A program made the position numbers and the translations under genes. This document shows, in pieces, positions 1 to 7,375 of a DNA stretch of 64,000 bases. Position 1 is the first letter of the stretch, and each line of letters opens with the position of its first letter. The DNA is from Phormidium sp. OSCR (lineage in GTDB: Bacteria > Cyanobacteriota > Cyanobacteriia > Cyanobacteriales > Geitlerinemataceae), in the NCBI GenBank assembly GCA_001314905.1, contig LJZT01000008.1, positions 1 through 64,000 of the forward strand. Direction: 5' to 3'. The notes beneath the pieces are model-generated. The model worked only from the letters and a program-made list of their open reading frames with translations. It had not been told where the DNA came from and ran no database searches.

Positions 1-100
1 AACTCCTCAAGGTAAGTTGAGTCGTGGAAAGAGGAAACCCCATCAGTGATGGTGGGAATCCCACGCTATATTCTTTGAATTAGCGTGGGAGGATGTCAAT
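1..100 (+). mobile_element. Probable right end of an IS200/IS605-type element
   Basis: Positions 59-68 and 81-90 form a perfect 10-bp stem (TCCCACGCTA / TAGCGTGGGA), preceded by a second small hairpin around CCCCATCAGTGATGGTGGG and followed by GGATGTCAAT. From memory of the family, this two-hairpin layout resembles the 3' end of cyanobacterial TnpB elements, where it also serves as the guide-RNA scaffold. No TnpB reading frame is visible because the window begins here. The alternative is a plain terminator for the DUF58 gene. Moderate to low confidence. Confidence 0.4.
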
Positions 101-1238
101 TCAAGAGTGATTGTAGCTGACGTTGTAAATCCTGGCCTGGATCAAGGCAAATCCCGCTACTGGCCAAGCTGGGGGGAACAGACTGGCCCCAGACGATCCA
201 GCGACTGCTGGCGCTGAGGTTGTCTAAGGTGGCGGCGTTGGGGGTTAGCCAGAGGGTGGGGCGATCGCCGATGGGTTCGGCCACTTCCGATTCGCCAAAA
301 CTTGCCCCAGCTAAGGTTTCTAGCACCACTCGATGACCGTGGACTAAGCCAGTTTTCGCCGTCCAAAGACGCACATTGAGTTGCATCTGAGTGGCGTAGA
401 AATACAGAGACGCAGCGGCGATCGCCCCCTGTTCAAAGTCTTCTGCATTCCAGTGGGCCGCCGTATCCAACGCAATCACCGCATCAAGTCCACTCTGGAA
501 CACTTCCAACTCCCGCACCCGTAACTCCCCATAGCGGGCCGAAGTGCGCCAGTGAATCATACGCATGGAATCGCCGAAGCGATAGGGACGTAAGGCGCGA
601 GTTAAGCCTTCTGAAGCCGGTTGAACCTGACGTTCATAGGCGGAAAAGACGGGATTGTCTTCCTGGCCAATTCCATCAATGAGGGGACAGCGTTGTAGGG
701 GGAGAACTTGGGGATAGACGATCGCCTTTCCCGGAACCTGGCGCGATCGCCGACACCAAAATAATCCCAGGGGTGCAGCGGTGCGTAGGCTAACCTGATC
801 CCAATGATAAATTCCCCGCTGATGCGCCTGATGTTGATAAATCCAGCGCAACGTCTCCCCCCCAGGGAGAGATTCAATCACTCGTCGGGGGGGAGTTCCC
901 AAGCGGGGGGGAATCTCATCTTGAAGTTTTAGGAGGAGTTTCGGACGACGTTGGGGATTGTGAATCTCTAAAATGACGGTGAGGGATTCCCCACTGCTGA
1001 CGGGATCGATGGACTGGCGTTTGAGTTGCAAATGACGTAGCGATCGCGGGGGGAGGATGGCGGCGACTCCCAACAGGGCCAATGATGCACCACTAATCGC
1101 ATACAGCCAGCCGGACATGGTATTGGCGGCGGAACCGAGATAAAACAGAGATAGTCCTAAACAGAACCAACCCGCAAAGGCGGGTTGTACCCAACGACGT
1201 TCAAGCCAATCGCCAAATTGCCGTACTTTTTGTTTCAC
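96..1238 (-). CDS. DUF58 domain protein
   Basis: A 380-residue protein with two N-terminal hydrophobic segments (about residues 20-65), a beta-rich middle and a C-terminal DUF58 domain containing the typical PYRFGDSMRMIHWRTSARYGELRVRE stretch (around 218-243, of which R-x-GD and IHW are the hallmark). DUF58 proteins resemble von Willebrand A-type proteins and usually sit with MoxR ATPases in membrane-linked chaperone-like or envelope functions; the exact role is unknown. No MoxR gene is seen next to it here. The stop codon lies exactly in the TGTCAAT that ends the putative IS right end, so the last codons may have been set by that insertion. The family call is secure; the function is not. Confidence 0.85.
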   Translation of the reverse strand: MKQKVRQFGDWLERRWVQPAFAGWFCLGLSLFYLGSAANTMSGWLYAISGASLALLGVAAILPPRSLRHLQLKRQSIDPVSSGESLTVILEIHNPQRRPKLLLKLQDEIPPRLGTPPRRVIESLPGGETLRWIYQHQAHQRGIYHWDQVSLRTAAPLGLFWCRRSRQVPGKAIVYPQVLPLQRCPLIDGIGQEDNPVFSAYERQVQPASEGLTRALRPYRFGDSMRMIHWRTSARYGELRVRELEVFQSGLDAVIALDTAAHWNAEDFEQGAIAAASLYFYATQMQLNVRLWTAKTGLVHGHRVVLETLAGASFGESEVAEPIGDRPTLWLTPNAATLDNLSASSRWIVWGQSVPPSLASSGICLDPGQDLQRQLQSLLN

Positions 1239-1298
1239 TCAGGTCGCCCCTATCTTGTTGCTGGAATTTACCTGTTTGCCAAATCTTATCTCATCCTA

Positions 1299-1425
1299 TC
1301 AAATTGTCCAGTCCTCTAGGGTCAAACCAGGAACTTTCTCAAAATCTCGACGATTACGAGTTAACAAAATGCGTTGATTAGCCAGAGCAATGGACGCAAT
1401 TCTAGCATCCATTTTTAGGTCATTT
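1299..1425 (-). pseudogene. VapC-like PIN-domain toxin, C-terminal remnant
   Basis: The minus strand reads [18 protein letters not shown] then [16 protein letters not shown] and LEDW before a TGA at 1299-1301. This matches the last ~45 residues of PIN-domain VapC toxins (conserved D-A-x-I-A and TRN-x-RDF then VPGL-x-x-EDW). The first ~90 residues, including the first catalytic acidic residues, are absent. It lies directly after a frameshifted antitoxin remnant. It cannot encode an active toxin. Confidence 0.6.
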
Positions 1426-1434
1426 CCTTTGCTA

Positions 1435-1651
1435 TTACTCTAAGCTGGACTCATCTCCTCGACGAATCGCCTCTCCATATTTTAGAACGTCATCAAAGGC
1501 GGGTTCATTTTCAAAAGAACCACTAATTTGGTCAAGCCAATTCTGTGATTTCTCTGTTTCTTGGTTTTTGGCATTCATTTTGTTGTCGAATTTCGGTAAC
1601 AGCCGCTTCAACGGAAGCTAGGCGTTGTTCTAACGATGAGTTTGATGTCAT
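1435..1651 (-). pseudogene. Antitoxin-like gene, frameshifted
   Basis: An ATG at 1649-1651 opens MTSNSSLEQRLASVEAAVTE, a coiled-coil start common in cyanobacterial antitoxins that precede PIN toxins. The frame then breaks near CAACAAAATGAATGCC. The other frame continues as NAKNQETEKSQNWLDQISG and FENEPAFDDVLKYGEAIRR to a TAA at 1435-1437, which is the expected second half (the xSFENDPxFDE motif). Joining the halves needs a one-base shift. The stretch 1652-1786 before nadE holds nothing else I can name apart from two copies of GACATGGTTTA. Confidence 0.55.
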
Positions 1652-1786
1652 AGTTCATGAAGCCTTTATCGTTAACAGGTTTTAGCTGATCGCAGAATTA
1701 CTCTTGATTCTACTGTAAGTGCAGTTGAGACATGGTTTAGACATGGTTTATCCCCTCAAGTAGAGACTCGATTGGCTAGTATCAGC

Positions 1787-3493
1787 TTAACGGATATCCC
1801 CACGACGGCAGGCGATCGGCATTCGCCAGCCGGTTCCGAAGGCGCGATCGGTAATCTTTAATCCCGGCGCAGCTTGACGGCGTTTAAACTCGGCGCGAGA
1901 TACCAGTTGAATCACGCGATCGACGGTTTCCCGCGCATATCCCGCTTCGACAATTTCCGCCGCCGATTGATGACATTCAATCCAGCGATGGAGGATGTCA
2001 TCAAGTTCATCGTAGGGAGGAAGCGAATCCTGATCTGTTTGATTGGGTTTGAGTTCGGCGCTGGGGGGTTTTGTGATAATTGTCTCGGGAATGACCTCAA
2101 CTCCAGGTTGACGTTGATTTAGCCAACGACAAAGTGCATAAACTTGGGTTTTGGGAACATCGGCGATCGCCGCTAAGCCACCATCCATATCCCCATAGAG
2201 AGTACAATATCCCACGGACATTTCTGACTTATTGCCCGTAGAAATCAACAAATGGCCTAACTTATTAGAAATAGCCATCAGTAGAGTTCCACGAATCCGC
2301 GATTGTAGATTTTCCTCGGCTACCCCTGACTCGGTTCCCGCAAACAACTCGGCCAAGGTCTTGTCAAAACTCGTCATGGCCGCTTCAATGTGGAGATGAT
2401 GGGTTTGAATGCCCAAATTCTCCGCTAGGGCGATCGCATCTGTCACCGAACCCTCGGAGGTATAGGGAGACGACATTAACACCCCTAACACATTTTCTGG
2501 GCCGACCGCTTCCGCTGCGATCGCCGCCACCAAGGCCGAGTCAATCCCGCCACTCACCCCCAAGACAATCTTGGAAAATCCACATTTACGCACATAATCC
2601 CGCACCCCCAACACCAACGCGGCCCAAATCTCCGCTTCACGACAATCGGGGAGGGGAACCACTTCAGCCTGACTTAATCCCGTCTGCGTCAACTCCAACT
2701 GGGCAAAATCCGTCTCACAGCCTCGCCCACGATAGACTAGACTGCCATCTCCATTAAAGGCCACACTGCGACCATCAAAAATCAGATCATCATTTCCCCC
2801 CACCTGATTCACATAGAGAATAGGAACTTGATAGCGACGGGCCGCATGAGACAACATCGACTCTCGCAATTGTTGTTTCCCGACACTATAAGGGGAGGCC
2901 GATAGGTTGACAATCAGGTCAACTTGTGCATTAGCCAAATCCGCCAGAGGGTTGCACGTATAGTGACGTTGACTCCAAAACTCCTCATCATTCCAGATAT
3001 CTTCGCAAATGGTTACTCCAATGCGATAGCTGCGATCGCGGTTCCCGCACGCTTCGCGATCGCCATCGCTGAGGCTAAAATGATGACTCTGGGAATGGGG
3101 TTCAAAATAGCGATGTTCATCAAAGACATCGTAGGTAGGGAGAAGTCGTTTATGGAACTGGTGTTGAACCTTACCCCCCAGCAAACAGGCAATACTATTA
3201 TAGAGAGGTTTTCCACCTTGATGAGCCTGGGGATTCCGTTGTACCGTTCCCACCAAAACATGAAGCTGGCTGGGGAGTTGTTGCGCCAACTCTGTTAACT
3301 GGCGTTCCATCGCCTCAACGAATCCAGGATTGAGGAGTAAATCGCGGGGAGGATAGCCACAAAGGGACAATTCAGGGGTTAATAAAACCGATGCACCTTG
3401 AGATGCAGCTTGCTGGGCCGCATCTAGGATTTGTTGGGCATTTCCTGGCAAATCTCCAATGGTTGGGTTGAGTTGGGCGATACAAATTTTCAT
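1787..3493 (-). CDS. nadE: Glutamine-dependent NAD+ synthetase
   Basis: A 568-residue two-domain enzyme that makes NAD+ from deamido-NAD+, ATP and glutamine. The N-terminal nitrilase-like glutaminase domain (1-270) shows the expected Glu (TPELSLCGYPPRD), Lys (FHKRLLPTYDVFDEHRYF) and Cys (GVTICEDIW). The C-terminal NH3-dependent synthetase domain has the PP-loop GVSGGIDSALVAAIA and the STGNKSEMSVGY motif. The start is the ATG at 3493 (MKICIAQLNPTIGD); an upstream ATG in the same frame only translates the heptamer repeat. A 32-bp HIP1-capped repeat is inserted in frame before the Cys motif (see 3032-3063). It belongs to the NAD cluster with the nrtR-like gene, nadD and pncB. Very confident. Confidence 0.95.
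   Translation of the reverse strand: MKICIAQLNPTIGDLPGNAQQILDAAQQAASQGASVLLTPELSLCGYPPRDLLLNPGFVEAMERQLTELAQQLPSQLHVLVGTVQRNPQAHQGGKPLYNSIACLLGGKVQHQFHKRLLPTYDVFDEHRYFEPHSQSHHFSLSDGDREACGNRDRSYRIGVTICEDIWNDEEFWSQRHYTCNPLADLANAQVDLIVNLSASPYSVGKQQLRESMLSHAARRYQVPILYVNQVGGNDDLIFDGRSVAFNGDGSLVYRGRGCETDFAQLELTQTGLSQAEVVPLPDCREAEIWAALVLGVRDYVRKCGFSKIVLGVSGGIDSALVAAIAAEAVGPENVLGVLMSSPYTSEGSVTDAIALAENLGIQTHHLHIEAAMTSFDKTLAELFAGTESGVAEENLQSRIRGTLLMAISNKLGHLLISTGNKSEMSVGYCTLYGDMDGGLAAIADVPKTQVYALCRWLNQRQPGVEVIPETIITKPPSAELKPNQTDQDSLPPYDELDDILHRWIECHQSAAEIVEAGYARETVDRVIQLVSRAEFKRRQAAPGLKITDRAFGTGWRMPIACRRGDIR
3032..3063. repeat. HIP1-capped 32-bp repeat, copy 1 (inside nadE)
   Basis: Nine-bp inverted arms GCGATCGCG / CGCGATCGC enclose a 14-bp core (GTTCCCGCACGCTT). 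The identical 32 bp recurs at 38937-38968 inside csx10 but is read in a different frame. In NadE it encodes about ten extra residues (GDREACGNRDR) just before the conserved IGVTICED strand. Confidence 0.85.
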
Positions 3494-3497
3494 AAGA

Positions 3498-3543
3498 AAG
3501 GCAAGAGGCAAAAGGCAAGAGGCAAGAGGCAAAAGGCAAGAGG
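3498..3543. repeat. Heptamer array (STRR), GGCAAGA/GGCAAAA
   Basis: About six tandem 7-bp units, mixing GGCAAGA and GGCAAAA, end five bases before the nadE start codon. The pyrimidine-rich strand is the nadE coding strand, so the nadE leader is TTGCCTC-type repeat with no purine-rich ribosome binding site. Confidence 0.9.
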
Positions 3544-3586
3544 TAATCCCTTTTGATTCCCCTAGGCAATAGGCGAAAGATAGGTG

Positions 3587-3949
3587 TTAGTCATTGAGTT
3601 TTTTGACTAGGGCAGCAATCATTCGGGTCTCTTCTTGTAATAGATTTATAATTTCTTCAATTTGTTGCTTTTGGCAGAGTCCAACTCTTTCCGATAAAAT
3701 CAAATGTGTCTGAAGTTCATTGCAAGACCCTTGAGCGATATTTAAAAATCTAGCGTAATCTGCTTTTGAACGCCTACCATAGCCTTCAGAAATGTTTGCC
3801 GGTATCGATGCAGCACATCTGCGTATCTGCTGCATCATACCATAAATTTCTTCTTTTGGAAAAGCTTTTGTGAGGAAATAACTTTTCTCGGCTATTTCCA
3901 TTCCTTTTTGCCAAATTCTTAAATCCTTAAAGTCACGAATTGATGACAT
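3587..3949 (-). CDS. Four-helix bundle protein (23S rRNA IVS-type)
   Basis: A 120-residue protein of the S23/IVP four-helix bundle family. It shows the usual start FKDLRIWQKGMEIAEKSY, then AFPKEEIYGMMQQIRRCAAS, IPANISEGYGRRSKADYARF and a closing helix with LQTHLILSERVG. Members form pentameric helical bundles; some are encoded inside 23S rRNA intervening sequences, but most bacterial copies, like this one, stand alone and have no established function. Length is typical. Its start is an ATG at 3949. It interrupts the NAD cluster and is flanked on both sides by heptamer arrays, which suggests it was inserted there. Confidence 0.85.
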   Translation of the reverse strand: MSSIRDFKDLRIWQKGMEIAEKSYFLTKAFPKEEIYGMMQQIRRCAASIPANISEGYGRRSKADYARFLNIAQGSCNELQTHLILSERVGLCQKQQIEEIINLLQEETRMIAALVKKLND

Positions 3950-3999
3950 TTTTTGTAGTACTCCGAATCAAGAAAGACTGTATCCTATTTGGATGTTTT

Positions 4000-4094
4000 G
4001 CTTTTACCTTTTGCCTTTTGCCTCTTGCCTAGGGCGACCACAAGGGTACGCCCCTACGTCTTTTCTTTTGCCTCTTGCCTTTTGCCTTTTGCCT
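4000..4094. repeat. Heptamer array split by a small hairpin repeat
   Basis: TTGCCTC/TTGCCTT heptamers run on the plus strand from about 4002 to 4030 and again from 4063 to 4094. Between them sits a hairpin element, AGGGCGACCACAAGGGTACG and following bases to 4057. Its reverse complement recurs almost exactly at 49321-49351. One dispersed repeat has therefore been inserted into another. Confidence 0.85.
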
Positions 4095-4097
4095 CTC

Positions 4098-4835
4098 CTA
4101 AATAAAGACCATGGGTTTATCTTTTAGGGGCGCAAATGCCTCCGAATCAAATCGGTATAAACTCGCCGGACGACCTGCACCCCGAGAGAGTTTCATCCCC
4201 GTATCACAAAGAACTCCTAACTTCAAAATGCGAGAGCGAAAATTAGAATAATCGGCAAAGTTTTCCCCTAAAACCGCTGCATAGAGTTGATACAGTTCAT
4301 TCAGCGTAAACATTTCTGGCAACACCTCAAACGCCACCGGACTGTATTCTAATTTACTTCGCAGCCGTTGATAGCCATATTTAACAATTTCGTTGTGATC
4401 AAAAGCGAGTTTGGGGACGCGATCGCAGGGAAACCAAACCATCTCCTCGGGAGAATCTGCTAGTAACTGAACTTCCTCATGTTGCACTAAGGCGAAATAA
4501 CTCACCGACAGATAACGAACCCCAAACGACTGAGGGGATTCCCGAGGATCTCGCGCTGGCCCACCGAAGGTATATAACTGTTCTAAATAGAGATTTTGCA
4601 CCGAAATTTTCTCCGAGAGAACTCGATAGGCGGCATCCTCTAGGGATTCCCCCCGACGCACGAGAGTTCCCGGAAGACTCCACTGGCCATAATCGGGTTC
4701 TCCCCCTCGCCGTAGCAGCAACACTAAAACTCGATTATTAGCCACATCCACCGAGAAAATTGCATTATCCACCCCCACTTTAAAATCTGCAAGCGGTGTT
4801 GATGAGGTCAATTCTTGCCGATTACCCTTCACCAT
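4098..4835 (-). CDS. nrtR: NrtR-like regulator of NAD metabolism (Nudix domain + winged helix)
   Basis: 245 residues: a Nudix-like domain (about 15-150) followed by a winged helix (about 170-240, with YSNFRSRILKLGVLCDTG and GRPASLYRFDSEAF). NrtR proteins repress NAD genes and sense ADP-ribose. The Nudix box is eroded: the region GTLVRRGESLEDAAYRVLSE aligns with the box, but the REUxEE core reads RVLSEK, so hydrolysis is unlikely and ligand sensing is the expected role. The genes around it, nadE, nadD and pncB, are the classic targets, which supports the call. I could not find a convincing NrtR palindrome by eye. Alternative: a Nudix hydrolase with a DNA-binding tail. Confidence 0.85.
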   Translation of the reverse strand: MVKGNRQELTSSTPLADFKVGVDNAIFSVDVANNRVLVLLLRRGGEPDYGQWSLPGTLVRRGESLEDAAYRVLSEKISVQNLYLEQLYTFGGPARDPRESPQSFGVRYLSVSYFALVQHEEVQLLADSPEEMVWFPCDRVPKLAFDHNEIVKYGYQRLRSKLEYSPVAFEVLPEMFTLNELYQLYAAVLGENFADYSNFRSRILKLGVLCDTGMKLSRGAGRPASLYRFDSEAFAPLKDKPMVFI

Positions 4836-4865
4836 AACTCAATCTCTACTCCCCCATTTTTTTCG

Positions 4866-5453
4866 CTATACATATAACTGTTGTCGCTGAATATACGCCT
4901 CAACACTGGGGGGGATTGCCTGGGAGTTTTGCGTTTTCCGATAAAAGGTCGAGGAAACATCTGGCGCATTCATATTGGCCACCGTGACTGTTCCTCCCAA
5001 CTGCTGAAGTTGTTCTAGTTTCTCTAACTCTACCGGAGAACCAGGGCGAGGAATGACCAGTAATTGAACCTGTTGCAATAACTCTGTGACACGATACCAA
5101 CGTGGAAGTTGTGTCAGTAAATCCGATCCGACGACTAAGATTAACTGGGCTTGAGGCCAAATTTTCCGTGCCTTTTCCACACTGAATAAGGTTCTCGAAC
5201 AACTCAATTCTGCATGAAAGGCGATATTCTCGCAGCGGGAACCGTCAAGATCCGGGTGAGGTTGTCGCAACTCCTCCACCATCAGTTTTAGCATGGCGGC
5301 GCGATGGCTGAGGGGGGTTTGTTGGGGCTTCATCGGATTATCGGATGCCCAAACCGCCACCCAATCATAGCGATCGCACAGCCAACGCAAAATCTCACGA
5401 TGGGCGACACTGGGGGGATCGGCACTGGTTCCAAAGAGGGCGATGTGGTTCAT
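4866..5453 (-). CDS. nadD: Nicotinate-nucleotide adenylyltransferase
   Basis: 195 residues with the nucleotidyltransferase start MNHIALFGTSADPPSVAHRE, equivalent to GGTFDPIHxGH with substituted residues, and ending in the ISSTxxR-like segment VSSTFYRKTQNSQAIPPSVEAYI. It adenylates nicotinate mononucleotide to deamido-NAD+, the substrate of NadE. The ATG at 5453 is chosen because the upstream in-frame ATG lies in a heptamer array. It lies 30 bp from nrtR and is co-oriented with pncB. The unusual TSADPPSVAH motif is shared by cyanobacterial NadD as far as I recall, so I do not read it as inactivating. Confidence 0.88.
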   Translation of the reverse strand: MNHIALFGTSADPPSVAHREILRWLCDRYDWVAVWASDNPMKPQQTPLSHRAAMLKLMVEELRQPHPDLDGSRCENIAFHAELSCSRTLFSVEKARKIWPQAQLILVVGSDLLTQLPRWYRVTELLQQVQLLVIPRPGSPVELEKLEQLQQLGGTVTVANMNAPDVSSTFYRKTQNSQAIPPSVEAYIQRQQLYV

Positions 5454-5458
5454 TATTA

Positions 5459-5491
5459 AGGCAAGAGGCAAGAGGCAAGAGGCAAGAGGTA
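5459..5491. repeat. Heptamer array (STRR)
   Basis: Four GGCAAGA units plus a degenerate one lie between pncB and nadD, ending six bases before the nadD start codon. The coding strand of nadD carries the pyrimidine-rich version and no Shine-Dalgarno-like sequence. Confidence 0.9.
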
Positions 5492-5502
5492 AGCGGGAAA
5501 TC

Positions 5503-6903
5503 TTAGACGGATGACTGGGTGAGATCTTGGGAGACGCGATCGCGCAAACTGGTTAAGGCTTGAGAAATCTCCACGTTGGGAACTTGGGGGTGATGGATGT
5601 CGCGAACCTCTCCGGGGAGTTGCATGACGTTGTCTCGGGTTCGTTTGCTGAGGGTTTCTAGGGAGTCGAGGGGCTGTTGCCGATCGCCGTTGATAATTAT
5701 CCGTTGTAATAAGGGTTCCTCGCCGGGTTGAGGGGATTCATCGGCTAATCCCAGGCGATCGCCTCTCCATTGTCCCCCTTCGATGCGTCGAAAAATCTGT
5801 TTTCGTCCTGGATAGGTGGATTTGCCGCTAGACTTCTTCATGACGGGAATCCCATCGACTTCTACGAGTTTATAAACCCCGTTGAAGGGTTCCCCGGATA
5901 CTAATTTTGTGCCAATTCCATAGCCATCAAGGGTGGCACCTTCCCCGAGGAGTCTCGCGATTTCCCATTCATCCATGTCGCCACTGGCAAAAATGGGAAC
6001 TTCCGGGAGATGCGATCGCACCTCTTGAGAAAGGGCGACGATATCCCCAGAATCGATGCGAACCCCATGAAGTTCAATCTCGTCTCCTTCGAGGCGATTG
6101 GCCAGATAGCGGGCGGCGGCTACCGTATCAAAGGTATCAATCAACAGGGGTGCGCCGGGGAAGTGATGATGAAACGCTGTAAAGGCGTTGGCTTCGCTTC
6201 CCTCCATGGCCACTAAAGCCTGGATGAAGGAATGGGCCATGGTTCCGGTGGGTTTACGCCCCAATTTGAAGGCCGCTAAGACGTTGGAGGTGGAGTCAAA
6301 GCCGGCGGCGAGGGCGGCCCGGGCGGCGTAGAGTGAGGCTTGGGGGCTGAAAGCGCGACGGGTTCCAAATTCTAATAAGAGGGCGCGATCGCCGGCTACA
6401 TCGCGAATCCGGGCGGCCCGAGTGCCAACTAGGGTTTGATAGTTAACAACATTGAGAAGATAGCTTTCGAGGAGTTGGGCTTGCCAGAGGGGGGCCTCGA
6501 TGCGTAGTAGGGGTTCATGGGGAAACACCACGGCTCCCTCGGGAACGGCCCAAACATCTCCCTGGAAGCGGAAGTTAGCCAGTACATCCCAGATGCGATC
6601 GCTCGTCTGGGAGAAAATCCCCGTTTCCCGCAACTCCTGTAATTGGCTAGGGGTGAAGCGCAGGTTTTCCAGGTAATCAATGGCTGTTTCTAAGCCAAAG
6701 GCGATCGCATACCCGAACCCTGGTGGTAGCTTGCGGGCGAACAGTTCAAAACTTCCCCGTTCCGTCTCCAACCCCTCGCCAATATAACAGGCACTCATCG
6801 TTAACTGATACAAATCCGTCAGCAAACCATAGTCTTCGGGGCGAACCGTGAGTCGCTGTTCATCCGTTAGGGGGGCGATCGGTGCAATCTCAGAGACAGC
6901 CAT
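5503..6903 (-). CDS. pncB: Nicotinate phosphoribosyltransferase
   Basis: 466 residues. It converts nicotinate and PRPP to nicotinate mononucleotide, feeding NadD and then NadE. Family hallmarks are LLTDLYQLTMSACYIGEG, FARKLPPGFGYAIAFGLE, LLEFGTRRAFSPQ (active-site region), KPTGTMAHSFIQAL, LIDTFDT, RIDSGDI and GYGIGTKLV. The start is the ATG at 6903 (MAVSEIAP), preceded by GCGAGGA at good spacing; an in-frame upstream ATG would overlap the promoter. With its own promoter at 6932-6960 it probably heads the NAD transcript. Confidence 0.95.
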   Translation of the reverse strand: MAVSEIAPIAPLTDEQRLTVRPEDYGLLTDLYQLTMSACYIGEGLETERGSFELFARKLPPGFGYAIAFGLETAIDYLENLRFTPSQLQELRETGIFSQTSDRIWDVLANFRFQGDVWAVPEGAVVFPHEPLLRIEAPLWQAQLLESYLLNVVNYQTLVGTRAARIRDVAGDRALLLEFGTRRAFSPQASLYAARAALAAGFDSTSNVLAAFKLGRKPTGTMAHSFIQALVAMEGSEANAFTAFHHHFPGAPLLIDTFDTVAAARYLANRLEGDEIELHGVRIDSGDIVALSQEVRSHLPEVPIFASGDMDEWEIARLLGEGATLDGYGIGTKLVSGEPFNGVYKLVEVDGIPVMKKSSGKSTYPGRKQIFRRIEGGQWRGDRLGLADESPQPGEEPLLQRIIINGDRQQPLDSLETLSKRTRDNVMQLPGEVRDIHHPQVPNVEISQALTSLRDRVSQDLTQSSV

Positions 6904-6931
6904 ACATCCTCGCTGAAAGCAGGTCGATTTA

Positions 6932-6960
6932 ATTATAGTAGATTTTACCAAAAATAACAA
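6932..6960 (-). promoter_or_regulatory. Sigma-70 type promoter of pncB
   Basis: On the minus strand TTGTTA (6955-6960) is separated by 17 bp from TATAAT (6932-6937), about 29 bp before the ATG at 6903. The -10 hexamer is a perfect consensus and the spacing is ideal. Confidence 0.75.
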
Positions 6961-7016
6961 ATATCCCGATTAAATAACATTTGAATCTTTATTTTTTAAG
7001 CGAGATTAGCAAAAAA

Positions 7017-7162
7017 TTGGGTGCATCTGATGTTAGGCAAGTTTGAACCCACCCCGCGCTATCGCGCACCCCTCCCAGGAGGGGAAATATTTAAAAAATC
7101 CCCTCCTGGGAGGGGTAGGGGTGGGTTCTCTGAAGTGATCGCATGCATTGAGATGCACCCAA
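7017..7162. mobile_element. MITE-like element with 12-bp terminal inverted repeats
   Basis: Perfect terminal inverted repeats TTGGGTGCATCT (7017-7028) and AGATGCACCCAA (7151-7162) bound 146 bp with no gene. Inside are an 11-bp inverted pair (GAACCCACCCC, 7045-7055, with 7118-7128) and an 18-bp perfect inverted pair (7068-7085 with 7099-7116), so the centre can fold into a long hairpin. A-rich tracts lie on both sides and may hide a short target duplication. The stretch 6961-7375 holds only this element and the terminator at 7295-7320. Confidence 0.7.
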
Positions 7163-7288
7163 AAAAATAGACTGTTAGGTATTATTACTACAATTGAATA
7201 TTTAAGTCAAGATGTCAAGTTAAGATATTAAAGCCAGCCATGAAAGCTAATATCTCAAACATCCAAACATCATAGTAATAACTATCCA

Positions 7289-7320
7289 TAAAAAAGGCAC
7301 GTTCGACGATAAACGTGCCT
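7289..7320 (-). terminator. Intrinsic terminator of the DUF3747 gene at 7376
   Basis: Read on the minus strand, the 9-bp stem AGGCACGTT / AACGTGCCT (7312-7320 and 7295-7303) is followed directly by a run of U (TTTTTT). Confidence 0.85.
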
Positions 7321-7375
7321 AAAACTTATATCAGATCAACCGACCCTAAACAAACAACTGTGACAGGGGATATCC

